Shown one piece after another: positions 1-8,410 of a stretch of DNA of 64,000 nucleotides (positions are counted from its first letter, which is position 1; every line of letters starts with the position of its first letter). This stretch comes from Microcoleus vaginatus HSN003. GTDB taxonomy: Bacteria; Cyanobacteriota; Cyanobacteriia; Cyanobacteriales; Microcoleaceae. The notes under the pieces were generated by a model. The model worked only from the letters and a program-made list of their open reading frames with translations, was not told where the DNA came from and searched no databases. The position numbers and the translations under genes were made by a program. Location of the stretch: contig NZ_CP031705.1 of NCBI RefSeq assembly GCF_022701255.1, positions 5,952,001-6,016,000 of the forward strand. Direction: 5' to 3'.

Positions 1-1
1 T

Positions 2-1069
2 CAGATTGCTGTTGATTTGCCCAATACTGACATCGGAGTAGATGCAACTCAGCTATACCCACAAGGCAGAGTGCGTTCTGTGGGAGTGAGTCAACTGCGG
101 CCGGGAACGGCGAGAATTCTGGTCAATTTGGCTCCGGGAGTCGGTTTTAGCGCAGGGAAAGTTCAATTCCAAAGAAGTGGGGTAGAAAATCGCTGGGTGT
201 TACGCCCTTCGATCGAACCGACTGCGAGTATGGAAACTCCCGAAACTCAACCCCAGCCTGCAATACAAGTACCGCCCAACCAGCAGCAGACAGATTCCAA
301 CTCAACTGCTGCCACAGAGGTCGATCAACCTGAGCCTCCTACTTCCCTGAATCCCGCTACAAATTCTTCGCAGTCGCCAACTCCCAATGACCAAATCCGG
401 CCGATAAAAGTGCCTTTAGTCAATGTTCGCCTTGAGGAACGCCGTGGACTACAAGCTGCTGCTCTACCCCGCCTAGAGCCTCAAATAACGGCTGCTGCTG
501 CCCCCCAACAGCGAACGCTTACCTTTGGTGAACCGCTTCCTCGCGGCCGCTCAAGTGATCCTTTGCAGGCGCAGGCTGGGGCGAATGTCTTGTTGCCGGC
601 GGGCACGGAACTCAGTTTGCTATACCCTGGTGCTCAGGCTTTGCGGCTGCAAGCGAAGCCCAGCCGAGAGGAAGTGCTGCTGCTGCAAGGGGGAATTCTC
701 GACAGTGGCGGTAATACGATCGTACCTGCTAATACGCCGGTCATCGGTCGATTTGAAACGACTAACATCGGCAGTCGATTTGTAGTGGAAGCTATTAGTC
801 TCAACGGTCGCAATATCCCTCTGGTAGCTCGCTCGCAACCCGTGGAAGGCCGCCGGGTTCAGCCTTCCGAGCGCAGTTTGTTGCGAAATACTGGTATTGG
901 TGGCTTAGCTGTGTTCTTGCTGAGCGGCTTTTCCGGTATCGGTTTGTTGGCGGGAGCAGCCGGTGGTGTTGCTACAACTTACGTGGCGGCTCCTCAACCT
1001 GCTACGATTCAACCCGGCCAAATTTTGCAAGTTGAGTTAACGGAAGATTTCCCGCAGTTGGGTTTTTGA
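2..1069 (+). CDS. AMIN-type envelope protein, 5' end cut by window edge
   Basis: The open frame runs in from the left edge (first full codon at base 2), so the true start lies outside. The first ~60 visible residues (GTARILVNLAPGVGF and after) look like the end of an AMIN domain, a fold that binds cell-wall or outer-membrane partners. A Pro/Gln/Ser-rich linker follows (about residues 65-170), then a globular part and a hydrophobic Gly-rich stretch near residues 295-325 that could span or touch a membrane. The call rests on pattern recognition only. It could equally be described as a hypothetical envelope protein. A heptamer repeat begins directly after the stop codon. Confidence 0.6.
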   Translation, partial: QIAVDLPNTDIGVDATQLYPQGRVRSVGVSQLRPGTARILVNLAPGVGFSAGKVQFQRSGVENRWVLRPSIEPTASMETPETQPQPAIQVPPNQQQTDSNSTAATEVDQPEPPTSLNPATNSSQSPTPNDQIRPIKVPLVNVRLEERRGLQAAALPRLEPQITAAAAPQQRTLTFGEPLPRGRSSDPLQAQAGANVLLPAGTELSLLYPGAQALRLQAKPSREEVLLLQGGILDSGGNTIVPANTPVIGRFETTNIGSRFVVEAISLNGRNIPLVARSQPVEGRRVQPSERSLLRNTGIGGLAVFLLSGFSGIGLLAGAAGGVATTYVAAPQPATIQPGQILQVELTEDFPQLGF

Positions 1070-1140
1070 AGGAAGAAGGAAGAAGGAAGAGGGAAGAAGG
1101 AAGAAGGAAGAAGGAAGAAGGAAGAAGGAAGAAGGAAGAC
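1070..1140. repeat. Tandem heptamer repeat (GGAAGAA type)
   Basis: About ten near-perfect copies of a 7-bp unit GGAAGAA start immediately after the stop of the preceding gene. This is the short tandemly repeated (STRR) class typical of filamentous cyanobacteria. The same unit recurs near 38757, 38831 and (complement) 58741. Confidence 0.9.
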
Positions 1141-1283
1141 TCTCTTCTTCCCTCGAACCTCTTCGTTCTATATTTACTTGGAGCAGTTTTCCATTCTATG
1201 AAGTAAAGTAGGGACTTAAGCCAAGCCTAAGTCCCTACCCCATATCTGAAATTGACTCAACTGAAAACCGCTATATCGGCGAT

Positions 1284-1880
1284 TTAGAAATTTTGACCTT
1301 CCGTGGTTGGCGCTATCGAACCCGGTTGGTTGAGGAACAGGTTTTTAGCGCCGTCGTTTTGGTAGATACAGTTAATTTCGGGTTGAGCTTCCAGGGGGCC
1401 GGTGAACCCAAAGGTGTTCATGCGATTTTTGCAATCGCGCACTTGGTCTTGGCTGATGAGTTTTCTTTGTTCCAGAATTGCCCAGTTATTGGTTCGCAGG
1501 ACGCATCCGGGGCGCATACTCGGCTGCGAGATGTAGACGTTGAAAGGGTTGAGGGTGACGTAGAGGCGCATATCTGTCACCATCGCGCTTGCTCCAAACT
1601 GCACGCAAAGTTCTGGGTTCGGGGCGCTGCGATCGATAAATTCACGGGAGGCTACGTTCTCTGGGCTAATTGTAGCTGTGGAGCTAAAGGCAATGCCAAT
1701 CCCAATTCCCAGAATAAAGACGGCTGTTAAAATCCCTAGGGTGGCGGAATTGAGGAAAGAGGGTTTACCGGACTGAGGTTGACGCCGCGACTGTCCGCCA
1801 AATGAGCCGGAGTCTTCATCTCCCCGGGATGGGTCGTCGCTGAATCTGTCGTCGTTGTAGGATTTAGGTTTGCGTTTCAT
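1284..1880 (-). CDS. DUF3172 family membrane-anchored protein
   Basis: 198 residues. The N-terminal ~40 residues are polar and charged (Asp, Ser, Gln, Arg). One transmembrane segment follows (about residues 45-67, ILTAVFILGIGIGIAF), then a ~130-residue domain with three or four cysteines (ELCVQFGASAMV, RPGCVLRTNNW, VRDCKN, INCIYQ). This layout matches DUF3172, known from cyanobacteria and of unknown function. The domain after the membrane anchor probably faces the lumen or periplasm; that is inference. The ATG at 1880 is the natural start. It is transcribed alone, convergent with the gene on its left. Confidence 0.75.
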   Translation of the reverse strand: MKRKPKSYNDDRFSDDPSRGDEDSGSFGGQSRRQPQSGKPSFLNSATLGILTAVFILGIGIGIAFSSTATISPENVASREFIDRSAPNPELCVQFGASAMVTDMRLYVTLNPFNVYISQPSMRPGCVLRTNNWAILEQRKLISQDQVRDCKNRMNTFGFTGPLEAQPEINCIYQNDGAKNLFLNQPGSIAPTTEGQNF

Positions 1881-2167
1881 ATAAAGTTCCCTCAGTTCTG
1901 GAGACTCAACAGGTAGTAGTTTGTTATTTTTAACCGATCTCGCCCTTCTAATATTATGGCGCTAGGAAGGTGGTTGCTACAGGCCCCAGACACCCCCTGT
2001 GGGTTTGGTTTTTGGTTCAAAGCTCGCGATCGACCAAGGAGCTGCCTTGTCTGAAGTTTCAGATTTCAATAAAATAGCTGAAAGTGACATACTCTTGCAC
2101 AGCGGAGGAATCCGGCTCAAGATTGTTAACAAATTTTAACATTTTACAAGTCAGGAGGTATAGATTA

Positions 2168-2449
2168 GTGTCTGTCGAAATTATTCAAAAGCCATCCACA
2201 GTCCGCAAGCTTGCACCGCGCTACCGCGTTCTGCTGCACAATGATGATTTCAATCCTATGGAGTACGTGGTGCAGACTTTGATGGCGACGGTACCAAGTC
2301 TGACTCAGCCACAGGCGGTAAATGTGATGATGGAAGCCCATACTAACGGGATGGGATTGGTGATTGTTTGCGCTCTCGAACACGCTGAGTTTTACGCTGA
2401 AACGCTCAATAATCACGGATTGAGCAGCAGCATTGAACCTGACGATTAG
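2168..2449 (+). CDS. clpS: ATP-dependent Clp protease adaptor ClpS
   Basis: 93 residues if translation starts at GTG 2168, which has a strong AGGAGG ribosome site at 2154-2159; the frame is open upstream to 2084 but without homology. ClpS binds the N-domain of the ClpC/ClpA unfoldase and delivers N-degron substrates. Visible signatures are YRVLLHNDDFNPMEYVVQTL near the start, MEAHTNGMG in the middle and EHAEFYAETLNNHGL near the end. The length fits the family. Cyanobacteria often carry two ClpS types and I cannot say which this is. A strong hairpin terminator follows at 2511-2549. Confidence 0.9.
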   Translation: MSVEIIQKPSTVRKLAPRYRVLLHNDDFNPMEYVVQTLMATVPSLTQPQAVNVMMEAHTNGMGLVIVCALEHAEFYAETLNNHGLSSSIEPDD

Positions 2450-2510
2450 AACCTGACGGTACTGCAGCGGATTCGCCCAGACGCTTTCAAACTCATACCG
2501 TCAACCCTCA

Positions 2511-2549
2511 TACCAAAAAGCCAAGGGTTAGGCCCTTGGCTTTTTGGTA
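2511..2549 (+). terminator. Strong hairpin after clpS
   Basis: A perfect 17-bp stem (2511-2527 with 2533-2549) encloses a 5-base loop. The ascending arm starts TACCAAAAAGCC and the descending arm ends in a T-rich run, so it works as a Rho-independent terminator for clpS. Being symmetrical, it could also stop transcripts of the minus-strand RRM gene. Confidence 0.85.
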
Positions 2550-2688
2550 TATTTAATCCGGTAGATATGGAAATTTGAAGAGCATAGGTTTTGCGGAACG
2601 GCCGGAAGTGGTTCCGAGCTAGGTAAGCTCGATCGCCAATTTCAACTCTCCAATCTCAAATCTTTATCCGAGGAAACTAAGGAGGAAA

Positions 2689-3030
2689 TTAATAACGTCC
2701 TCCTCCGCCTCCTCCGCCTCCTCCTCCGCGAGCAAATTTTCCAGGGCCGCCGCCGCCCCGGTTGCCGCCACCCCGGCCGCCTTCATCTTCGCGCGGCTTA
2801 GCTTTGTTAACTTTGAGGTCGCGACCCATCCACTCTGCTCCGTCGAGAGCACTAATGGCTGCATCTTCTTCTGCATCTGTGGACATTTCTACAAAACCAA
2901 AGCCGCGGGGGCGACTGGTTTCTCTGTCGGTAGGTAGATGTACTCGCTTAACGGTTCCGTATTCGGCGAAGACGGTGGTGATGTCTTCTTGGGTAACTTG
3001 GTAGGATAAGTTACCGACGTATATCGACAT
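2689..3030 (-). CDS. Glycine-rich RRM RNA-binding protein (Rbp type)
   Basis: 113 residues from ATG 3030 (MSIYVGNLSYQV), the usual start of this family; the ATG five codons upstream is less likely. A single RRM covers residues 1-80, with RNP2 (IYVGNL) and RNP1 (RGFGFVEM) intact. The C-terminal tail is almost pure glycine with arginine. Cyanobacterial Rbp proteins of this type bind single-stranded RNA and several are cold-induced, often through a long 5' leader. About 290 bp without a gene lie upstream, room for such a leader. It is monocistronic and its 3' end faces clpS. Confidence 0.9.
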   Translation of the reverse strand: MSIYVGNLSYQVTQEDITTVFAEYGTVKRVHLPTDRETSRPRGFGFVEMSTDAEEDAAISALDGAEWMGRDLKVNKAKPREDEGGRGGGNRGGGGPGKFARGGGGGGGGGGRY

Positions 3031-3317
3031 GAGGAATAACTCCAAAATTTAGACAGTGCGAAGATTTCAGTTTCGGAGAGTCCCCTGCCGATACAGAAGG
3101 GCAAGTTTTTAGACAATTCTGTAGCAATGAACAAAGCCTGCAACTGAATCTGATTCACACTTGGTACTTTAACATAGAATAGCGTCTTTTGAATAGGTTT
3201 CAGCAGTTAATTAAGTCGTTCTAATTAAACGTAAAACTTTTAGGGTATTCATAAACCTGGTTTATCGGTGTAATGTTTTGGCTGCAGTGGAAGCAGAGAA
3301 ACTTATGGCGCGCGCTC
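3031..3317. promoter_or_regulatory. Intergenic region, probable promoter and leader of the RRM gene
   Basis: 287 bp with no credible gene. It must hold the promoter and 5' leader of the minus-strand RRM gene and the 3' end of the next minus-strand gene. I see no clear terminator hairpin and cannot place a -10/-35 pair with confidence. Cold-regulated leaders are common in this family, so the position is suggestive only. Confidence 0.35.
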
Positions 3318-4595
3318 TCACCGCAGAAAAGATACATCCACCTTGCCAAAGTTGGTACTCAAAGCTAGGTTTACGTTTTCCAGGGCTTTGACTAACCACA
3401 CCACGCCTTCTCGGGTACTGCATTCGTAGTGACCGAACAAAATTGCCAGTCGCTTTTCTAGGTAGGGCTTGACTTTGCCGCAAATTAGTACGATTTTCAG
3501 CAGCAAACCTGTGGTTTGGGTCGCCCCGAGGTTTGAGATCAGGTCGATGAAGACAAAGTGGTTGGGTCGCACAGGACTCTCTACTACTAAAAAGTTCAAT
3601 AACTGGCTGCAAGTTCTGATCATTAAAAATTCATTAAAGTTCTGATCATCGCTGTGGGCCAGGGTATTTTGTAGTTGCTTATACAATTTTTCGTTAAAGA
3701 GACGTTTACCGTAGCGGTCATCGGTGACAGAAGAAATCAGGTATTCGTACAAGTCGTCTTTAAAGGAGCGGTAGGACTGATTTGTGCTGGCGTTCGCCGT
3801 GAAACGGCCCGCTAGCTGTCTGTAGGTATCGGCTCCTTCTACTTTTCCGACAAATTGCTTGAGGGCAAAGAATAGTTCCGGGTCGGTCAACAGGGTCGGA
3901 TTTTTTATAACTTGTATATTTCGGCCGAAGGAAATGGAGGTTTCCCGACGCGCTATTTGGGCTTTTCTCACTTGGTGAGCGACGTACTGTGAGAGATTAA
4001 TCTCAAATTGCTGCTGCTTTTGAGCTTGGATTTTTTTAATGATTTTTTGCTGTTCGTAGGTGCTGTCGTCGCTGAGGAGGCAGTGTCTGTAGAGGTAAGG
4101 GTAACGGGGAATTAAGGTTCCGAGGGCAAGGCTAGCAGGGCTTTTGCTGTTGCTATCTTCATTGCTGTGAGTTATGACTTTGGCTAAGCGTTGGAGGGTG
4201 AGGTACTGTTCGCTTTCGGTAAATTGATTTACTAATTTAGGGATGGAGCCTCGCCCCCGCGATCGATTGTATCCAAATAATATTTTGGGCGCTTCTTCAA
4301 ACACAGCGATCAATTCAGGGATGGCTGCTTGCTTGCTGGGGTATGTTTGCCAGCGGTTGATCAGGATGTGGCAGCAGCGGTTGAGGATGTATTTGAATTC
4401 TTGTTCGGCGTGTTCGGAACCTGCTATTTTTTCGAGTGCGTCGGCGACGGAGCGATCGGGATATCCGGTACCATGGATAAACAAAGTGCGGAAGCGGCTG
4501 ATGAGTTCGGCCGGCTGCTCTCGTTGTACCAACTCCAGCCAGTGCTTGTAAAGTAGCTGTTCTTCTTCGTGGCTTTGTCTGTTGTAGTCGTTCAC
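3318..4595 (-). CDS. Conserved hypothetical protein, 425 aa
   Basis: I do not recognise a named domain. The protein is soluble, mostly helical by composition, with no signal peptide or membrane segment. It opens with acidic and aromatic residues (EEEQLLYKHWLELVQRE) and has a Lys/Gln-rich central stretch (about residues 195-225) that may form a coiled coil. Motifs such as FKYILNRCCHILINRW and RPNHFVFIDLISNLG look like those of a conserved cyanobacterial family. Base composition and codon use match the neighbouring core genes, so it is probably a native gene. Start is the ATG at 4595; it stands alone with ~400 bp upstream. Confidence 0.6.
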   Translation of the reverse strand: MNDYNRQSHEEEQLLYKHWLELVQREQPAELISRFRTLFIHGTGYPDRSVADALEKIAGSEHAEQEFKYILNRCCHILINRWQTYPSKQAAIPELIAVFEEAPKILFGYNRSRGRGSIPKLVNQFTESEQYLTLQRLAKVITHSNEDSNSKSPASLALGTLIPRYPYLYRHCLLSDDSTYEQQKIIKKIQAQKQQQFEINLSQYVAHQVRKAQIARRETSISFGRNIQVIKNPTLLTDPELFFALKQFVGKVEGADTYRQLAGRFTANASTNQSYRSFKDDLYEYLISSVTDDRYGKRLFNEKLYKQLQNTLAHSDDQNFNEFLMIRTCSQLLNFLVVESPVRPNHFVFIDLISNLGATQTTGLLLKIVLICGKVKPYLEKRLAILFGHYECSTREGVVWLVKALENVNLALSTNFGKVDVSFLR

Positions 4596-4761
4596 TGTGG
4601 ATTAACCCTCCGAGGCTGGGGCAAGAGCTTTCAGCGCTATTAGCTTGATGAATTGGCCAATCAATCCCAATAATTGAGTCAACCGAGCTGCTCGCCGGAT
4701 GAGGCTTATGGGTAGAAGCTGTCAGCAGCTAAAGCCGATCGATATTTTTTGCTTAGTTAAA

Positions 4762-4803
4762 CTAATTACCAACACCAGCATGACATGAATTGTTGGTAAT
4801 TAG
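4762..4803. promoter_or_regulatory. 13-bp perfect inverted repeat in a divergent promoter region
   Basis: CTAATTACCAACA at 4762-4774 is repeated in reverse at 4791-4803, with a 16-base loop. It lies in the ~400-bp gap (4596-5004) between the minus-strand 425-aa gene and murF, which diverge. With no terminator duty obvious here, an operator or a transcript hairpin is possible. Nothing else was recognised in the gap. Confidence 0.45.
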
Positions 4804-5004
4804 CAAGGCCTTAAATCACCCTCAACTTTGTAAAGTATTGGTAAAGATTGTGGGTGGGTAGGGGATAATTTCTTGGTGGGCGGACGATTTAGTATTAGGA
4901 TGATCAAGGTCAATCCTGATCCGCAGCCCGCTGTTAGTTAAATTTGAGGTTGGGCGAGGTAGAATTAGCTGTGAAAATAATTATTTGAAATGTGAGTGCT
5001 GGTT

Positions 5005-6387
5005 ATGGTTTGTCGCGTAAGTATCGCCCAACTATCTGAAATTTTAAGTGTACCTTTGCCTGCTGTGTCTAAGGGCGTTTTGACAGCTTTAGGGACAGGT
5101 ATTGCCACAGATACGCGCACTCTTGAGGGGGGCGAAGTATTTTTGGCGCTGGGGGGAGACAATTTTGATGGGCATCAATTTTTGGCAAAAGCCAGGGATT
5201 TGGGGGCGATTGCGGCGATTGTCGATCGAGATTGGCAAGAGGAATTGCCTAATTTTCCGCTATTGCGCGTTGACGATACTTTAAAAGCTTATCAGTCGAT
5301 CGCCCGTTGGTGGCGTGACCAATTTAGTATACCTATAGTTGCTGTTACTGGTTCTGTAGGTAAAACTACTGTTAAAGAGTTAATTGCGACGGTTTTGTCA
5401 ACGAAGGGAAATGTTCTTAAAACTCAATATAACTACAACAATGAAATTGGCGTACCAAAAACTCTGTTGGAGCTTTCACCTTCACACAATTATGCTGTAA
5501 TTGAAATGGGAATGCGCGGAAGTGGCGAAATTGCGCTGCTGTCGCAAATTGCGAGTCCTACTGTGGCGGTAATTACTAATGTAGGAACGGCACATATCGG
5601 GCGATTGGGTTCGGAAGACGCGATCGCCCAAGCTAAGTGCGAACTTTTAGCCGAAATGCCTACAGATAGCATTGCTATTCTAAATCACGAGGGTGACAGA
5701 TTAATCGCAACTGCGGCTAAAGTTTGGCAGGGAAAAACTTTTACTTACGGTTTAGAAGGCGGGGATTTATGTGGGGAATTCCTCAATCATGATACAATGT
5801 TAGTAGAAGGTGTGGAATTCCCCCTGCCGCTGCCTGGACGGCACAATGCTGTAAATTATTTGGCGGCTTTGGCGGTAGGAAAAGTTTTAGGTATTGATTG
5901 GGAAGTTTTAAAGCAAGGTTTGTCTGTGCAGTTACCGGATGGACGGGCGCGCCGCTACGATTTGCCGCAGGACATTGTGATTCTGGATGAGACTTACAAT
6001 GCTGGTTTGGAGTCGATGTTGGCGGCCCTGAGACTGTTAGCAGATACTCCGGGAAAGCGCCGGATTGCGGTGTTGGGAACGATGAAGGAATTGGGCGATA
6101 GGGCGATCGAATTTCACCGACAAGTGGGGAGGGCGGCGCGAGATTTGCAGCTTGACGCTTTGTTTGTTTTTGCTGATTTTGAGGAAGCAGCGGCGATGGC
6201 TGCGGGTGCGGCGGGTTTGCCTTTTGTGGAGATAGGAGATATTACAGCCAAGGATGGGCGGGAAGATTTAGCAAAGCGGTTGTTGGGATTTGTCGAAAAG
6301 GGCGATCGGATTTTATTTAAAGCTTCTCATTCAGTTGAGTTGAATCGAGTTGTGGAGAAGTTTAGGGCAGATTTGGCGGGGGAGTAA
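5005..6387 (+). CDS. murF: UDP-N-acetylmuramoyl-tripeptide--D-alanyl-D-alanine ligase
   Basis: 460 residues from ATG 5005; a GTG at 4996 in the same frame is the alternative. MurF adds D-Ala-D-Ala to UDP-MurNAc-tripeptide in the cytoplasm, the last soluble step of peptidoglycan precursor synthesis. The ATP loop GSVGKTT sits at residues 116-122, followed by the family motifs TQYNYNNEIGVP, EMGMRGSGEIALL and TNVGTAHIGRLGS. The C-terminal ligase domain shows ILDETYNAG and LGTMKELG. Length is normal for the family. It is monocistronic, with no other cell-wall gene nearby. Confidence 0.95.
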   Translation: MVCRVSIAQLSEILSVPLPAVSKGVLTALGTGIATDTRTLEGGEVFLALGGDNFDGHQFLAKARDLGAIAAIVDRDWQEELPNFPLLRVDDTLKAYQSIARWWRDQFSIPIVAVTGSVGKTTVKELIATVLSTKGNVLKTQYNYNNEIGVPKTLLELSPSHNYAVIEMGMRGSGEIALLSQIASPTVAVITNVGTAHIGRLGSEDAIAQAKCELLAEMPTDSIAILNHEGDRLIATAAKVWQGKTFTYGLEGGDLCGEFLNHDTMLVEGVEFPLPLPGRHNAVNYLAALAVGKVLGIDWEVLKQGLSVQLPDGRARRYDLPQDIVILDETYNAGLESMLAALRLLADTPGKRRIAVLGTMKELGDRAIEFHRQVGRAARDLQLDALFVFADFEEAAAMAAGAAGLPFVEIGDITAKDGREDLAKRLLGFVEKGDRILFKASHSVELNRVVEKFRADLAGE

Positions 6388-6510
6388 TAGAAAATAAATT
6401 TTGGGGATTTGAAATTATGCGAGCGCTTCTACTCAATCGTCGCCTCAAACTCACGTTTCGATCGCTGATGCGTAGGGTAAGATGCCCATCTGCACCTAAG
6501 TCCCGATGGC

Positions 6511-6945
6511 TCAATATTTTGATAGCCCTCTGGCCTCGATTTCGATATCGGGATCGATCTCAATTATTGAAATTTTGGCATTTTCAACTACTGTATTTCC
6601 CATCATTGTATTGTGCATTGCCTCAAACTTAGATTCTTCCTTAGCAATTCGTTCGTAGTGCAAAATTACGTGATAACGCTTTTCAATAGGCTCTCCAGAA
6701 TCTGAAATTTCCACCGCGTCCCAATCTATATTTTGAGATTGTTCGGCTTGCTGGCGGTAGCGAGAGGCTAAATTTTCTAGGGCGATCGCGATCGCGTGTT
6801 CTTTCGTTTGGCCGTAAAAATTCATGTGCTCGTCGGCGCGATCACTCAGAGACGATGAAATCTGACAAAGATACTGCCCGTTTGATTGAGGAAAAACGTC
6901 GATCGCAATTGTTCCAGTAGTGCGATCGGGATTTATTTGAGTCAT
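6511..6945 (-). CDS. Hypothetical protein, 144 aa
   Basis: No family recognised. It is a small soluble acidic protein without signal peptide. The N-terminal half has alternating hydrophobic residues (TIAIDVFPQSNGQYLCQIS) suggesting beta strands, and a helix follows (HAIAIALENLASRYRQQAEQ). An IDWDAVEISDSGEPIEKRYHVILHYER-like segment resembles small cyanobacterial proteins of unknown role (inference). The ATG at 6945 is the only good start. It is convergent with murF. Confidence 0.5.
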   Translation of the reverse strand: MTQINPDRTTGTIAIDVFPQSNGQYLCQISSSLSDRADEHMNFYGQTKEHAIAIALENLASRYRQQAEQSQNIDWDAVEISDSGEPIEKRYHVILHYERIAKEESKFEAMHNTMMGNTVVENAKISIIEIDPDIEIEARGLSKY

Positions 6946-6972
6946 AAGCTGTTCGGCATTTAAAAGACGATA

Positions 6973-7036
6973 GTAGGGTGCGTCAGTCCATAAGCGTTTC
7001 CCTTGTCCAGTAAGTATTCTAACTGACGCACCCTAC
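6973..7036. repeat. Dispersed 15-bp inverted repeat element
   Basis: GTAGGGTGCGTCAGT at 6973-6987 and its exact reverse complement at 7022-7036 enclose 34 bp. Sequences with GTAGGGTGCGTCAG ends are dispersed in many cyanobacterial genomes. It lies just upstream of the HNH nuclease gene and could be folded into its transcript. Confidence 0.75.
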
Positions 7037-7161
7037 AAGGCTGAAACTCACCACAGCACAAGTTTTAGGAACCGGGGAAGCATGACCTATTTCAGGATAT
7101 GTCGAAAAAAAGCTAAAATATCGATGAGTTTTCGTTGGACTTGTCATGTCGGAGAGCAGAT

Positions 7162-8289
7162 ATGAATTCAGTTGAGGAGACCGGATTGTCACAAATCGTT
7201 GACTTGCCACTGATAGGGTCTGCTGAACAAGATCTCTTCTCAGTCGAGGACGATCGAGAGCGTGCTGATAAGCTAAAAGAATTACTTGCCCCTAAGCTTA
7301 AAATAATCATTAAACAAGCTTGTGACCAAATTCACCAAGTTTATGGCACAGATGTACTCTCAGATTGTCAGATATTGACTACACCATGGCACAGCCTTGT
7401 AGCCAAGAAAACCCGGTCCTTCAAAATAGCAACCGCTGGCTTGGCTATAAAAGGAAAAGGTTGGTATTTCCAACAGAGATTCGAGTGTACTTATTATAGT
7501 TTATTTGTGAATTTTTTTGGATTAAGAGGGCTAGAAAGCAATCCGATTGTTCACGTTCTGAAAAACCATTTAGAAGATGTTACTAGGATTTTGAAGCATG
7601 GTAGATATAATATTTCCTCTGATAATATTGCACCGGAAAAATATGGTAAGTTAAAGTATGATGAGTTCATTAACAAACTGCAATTAATTCATGAAGGAGG
7701 TAGGAATGGTACTTATATTCAGAGTCCATCCCTAGTTATTCCTATTAAAGACCTAGATGCAGCTCAGCCAGTGATTAATAACTTTGTCGAAATCTTTGCT
7801 ATCTTTCGTGCTGCAGCAAATGTGTTTCTTGGTGAGGAAGACCGTTTTGAGGAATACCTAAAATGTTTGTTGGATTGGCAAAATCAAAATCCGCTTCAGG
7901 TTCAGGAATCTGTAACTACTACTAGATTCTTTCCTGATGAAGTAGATGCAGTACAAACATTTCGTGAGGGGGCAGTACGGCAAGTTTCAGTCAATGCCTA
8001 TGAACGAGAGCCTAAAGCTCGGCAAAAATGTATTGATTCTCACGGTTCAAGTTGCTCTATTTGTGGTTTCGATTTTGGCAGAACTTTTGGGCAACTGGGA
8101 AAAGGTTTCATTCATGTTCATCATCTACGACCCCTTTCAGAGATTGCAGAAGAATATGAAATTGATCCTATAAAAGATTTGCGTCCTGTTTGTCCAAATT
8201 GTCACGCTATGATTCATCGTCGTTCACCACCATTTAGTCTTGAAGAAATCAAGATGCTATTGAAGTCTGCTCGTGGTTCTACTATCTAA
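7162..8289 (+). CDS. HNH endonuclease with unrecognised N-terminal domain
   Basis: 375 residues from ATG 7162, which has GGAG at 7151-7154; a TTG at 7135 gives a longer but unlikely form. The C-terminal ~100 residues are a clear McrA-like HNH nuclease: CSICGFDFG, then IHVHHLRPLSE (HH of the beta-beta-alpha-metal site) and DLRPVCPNCHAMIHRR, with two Cys pairs for zinc. The N-terminal ~240 residues (WHSLVAKKTRSFKIATAGLA, then a Tyr/Phe-rich stretch) match nothing I recognise and may be a modified-DNA or ligand sensor. The base composition is visibly more AT-rich than flanking murF and fusA, suggesting acquisition. It stands alone, so a single-protein restriction (type IV-like) role is a reasonable inference, not shown. 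Confidence 0.8.
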   Translation: MNSVEETGLSQIVDLPLIGSAEQDLFSVEDDRERADKLKELLAPKLKIIIKQACDQIHQVYGTDVLSDCQILTTPWHSLVAKKTRSFKIATAGLAIKGKGWYFQQRFECTYYSLFVNFFGLRGLESNPIVHVLKNHLEDVTRILKHGRYNISSDNIAPEKYGKLKYDEFINKLQLIHEGGRNGTYIQSPSLVIPIKDLDAAQPVINNFVEIFAIFRAAANVFLGEEDRFEEYLKCLLDWQNQNPLQVQESVTTTRFFPDEVDAVQTFREGAVRQVSVNAYEREPKARQKCIDSHGSSCSICGFDFGRTFGQLGKGFIHVHHLRPLSEIAEEYEIDPIKDLRPVCPNCHAMIHRRSPPFSLEEIKMLLKSARGSTI

Positions 8290-8323
8290 TATGTTTTGTT
8301 GACTTATTCTAACCGATAGTTTA

Positions 8324-8370
8324 CAAAAATTAGATCCCCGATTTATTCAAAAAGCGGGGATCTAATTTTT
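8324..8370. terminator. Bidirectional terminator between HNH gene and fusA
   Basis: An AT-flanked stem with core TTAGATCCCCG (8330-8340) pairs with 8355-8365. A-run on the left and T-run on the right make it act as an intrinsic terminator for both convergent genes. Confidence 0.85.
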
Positions 8371-8410
8371 CTGTTTGACTCCAGATAGCACCTACCAGGA
8401 GTCAAATTCA

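Noticed and set aside
525..838. Two overlapping frames inside the first gene
   Set aside because: Shadow frames of the AMIN-type coding region without ribosome sites or family features.
2084..2167. N-terminal extension of ClpS
   Set aside because: The GTG at 2168 has an ideal AGGAGG site and family-like start; the extension has no homology.
6417..6632. 71-residue plus-strand frame
   Set aside because: Overlaps the end of the minus-strand 144-aa gene; basic composition and no ribosome site.
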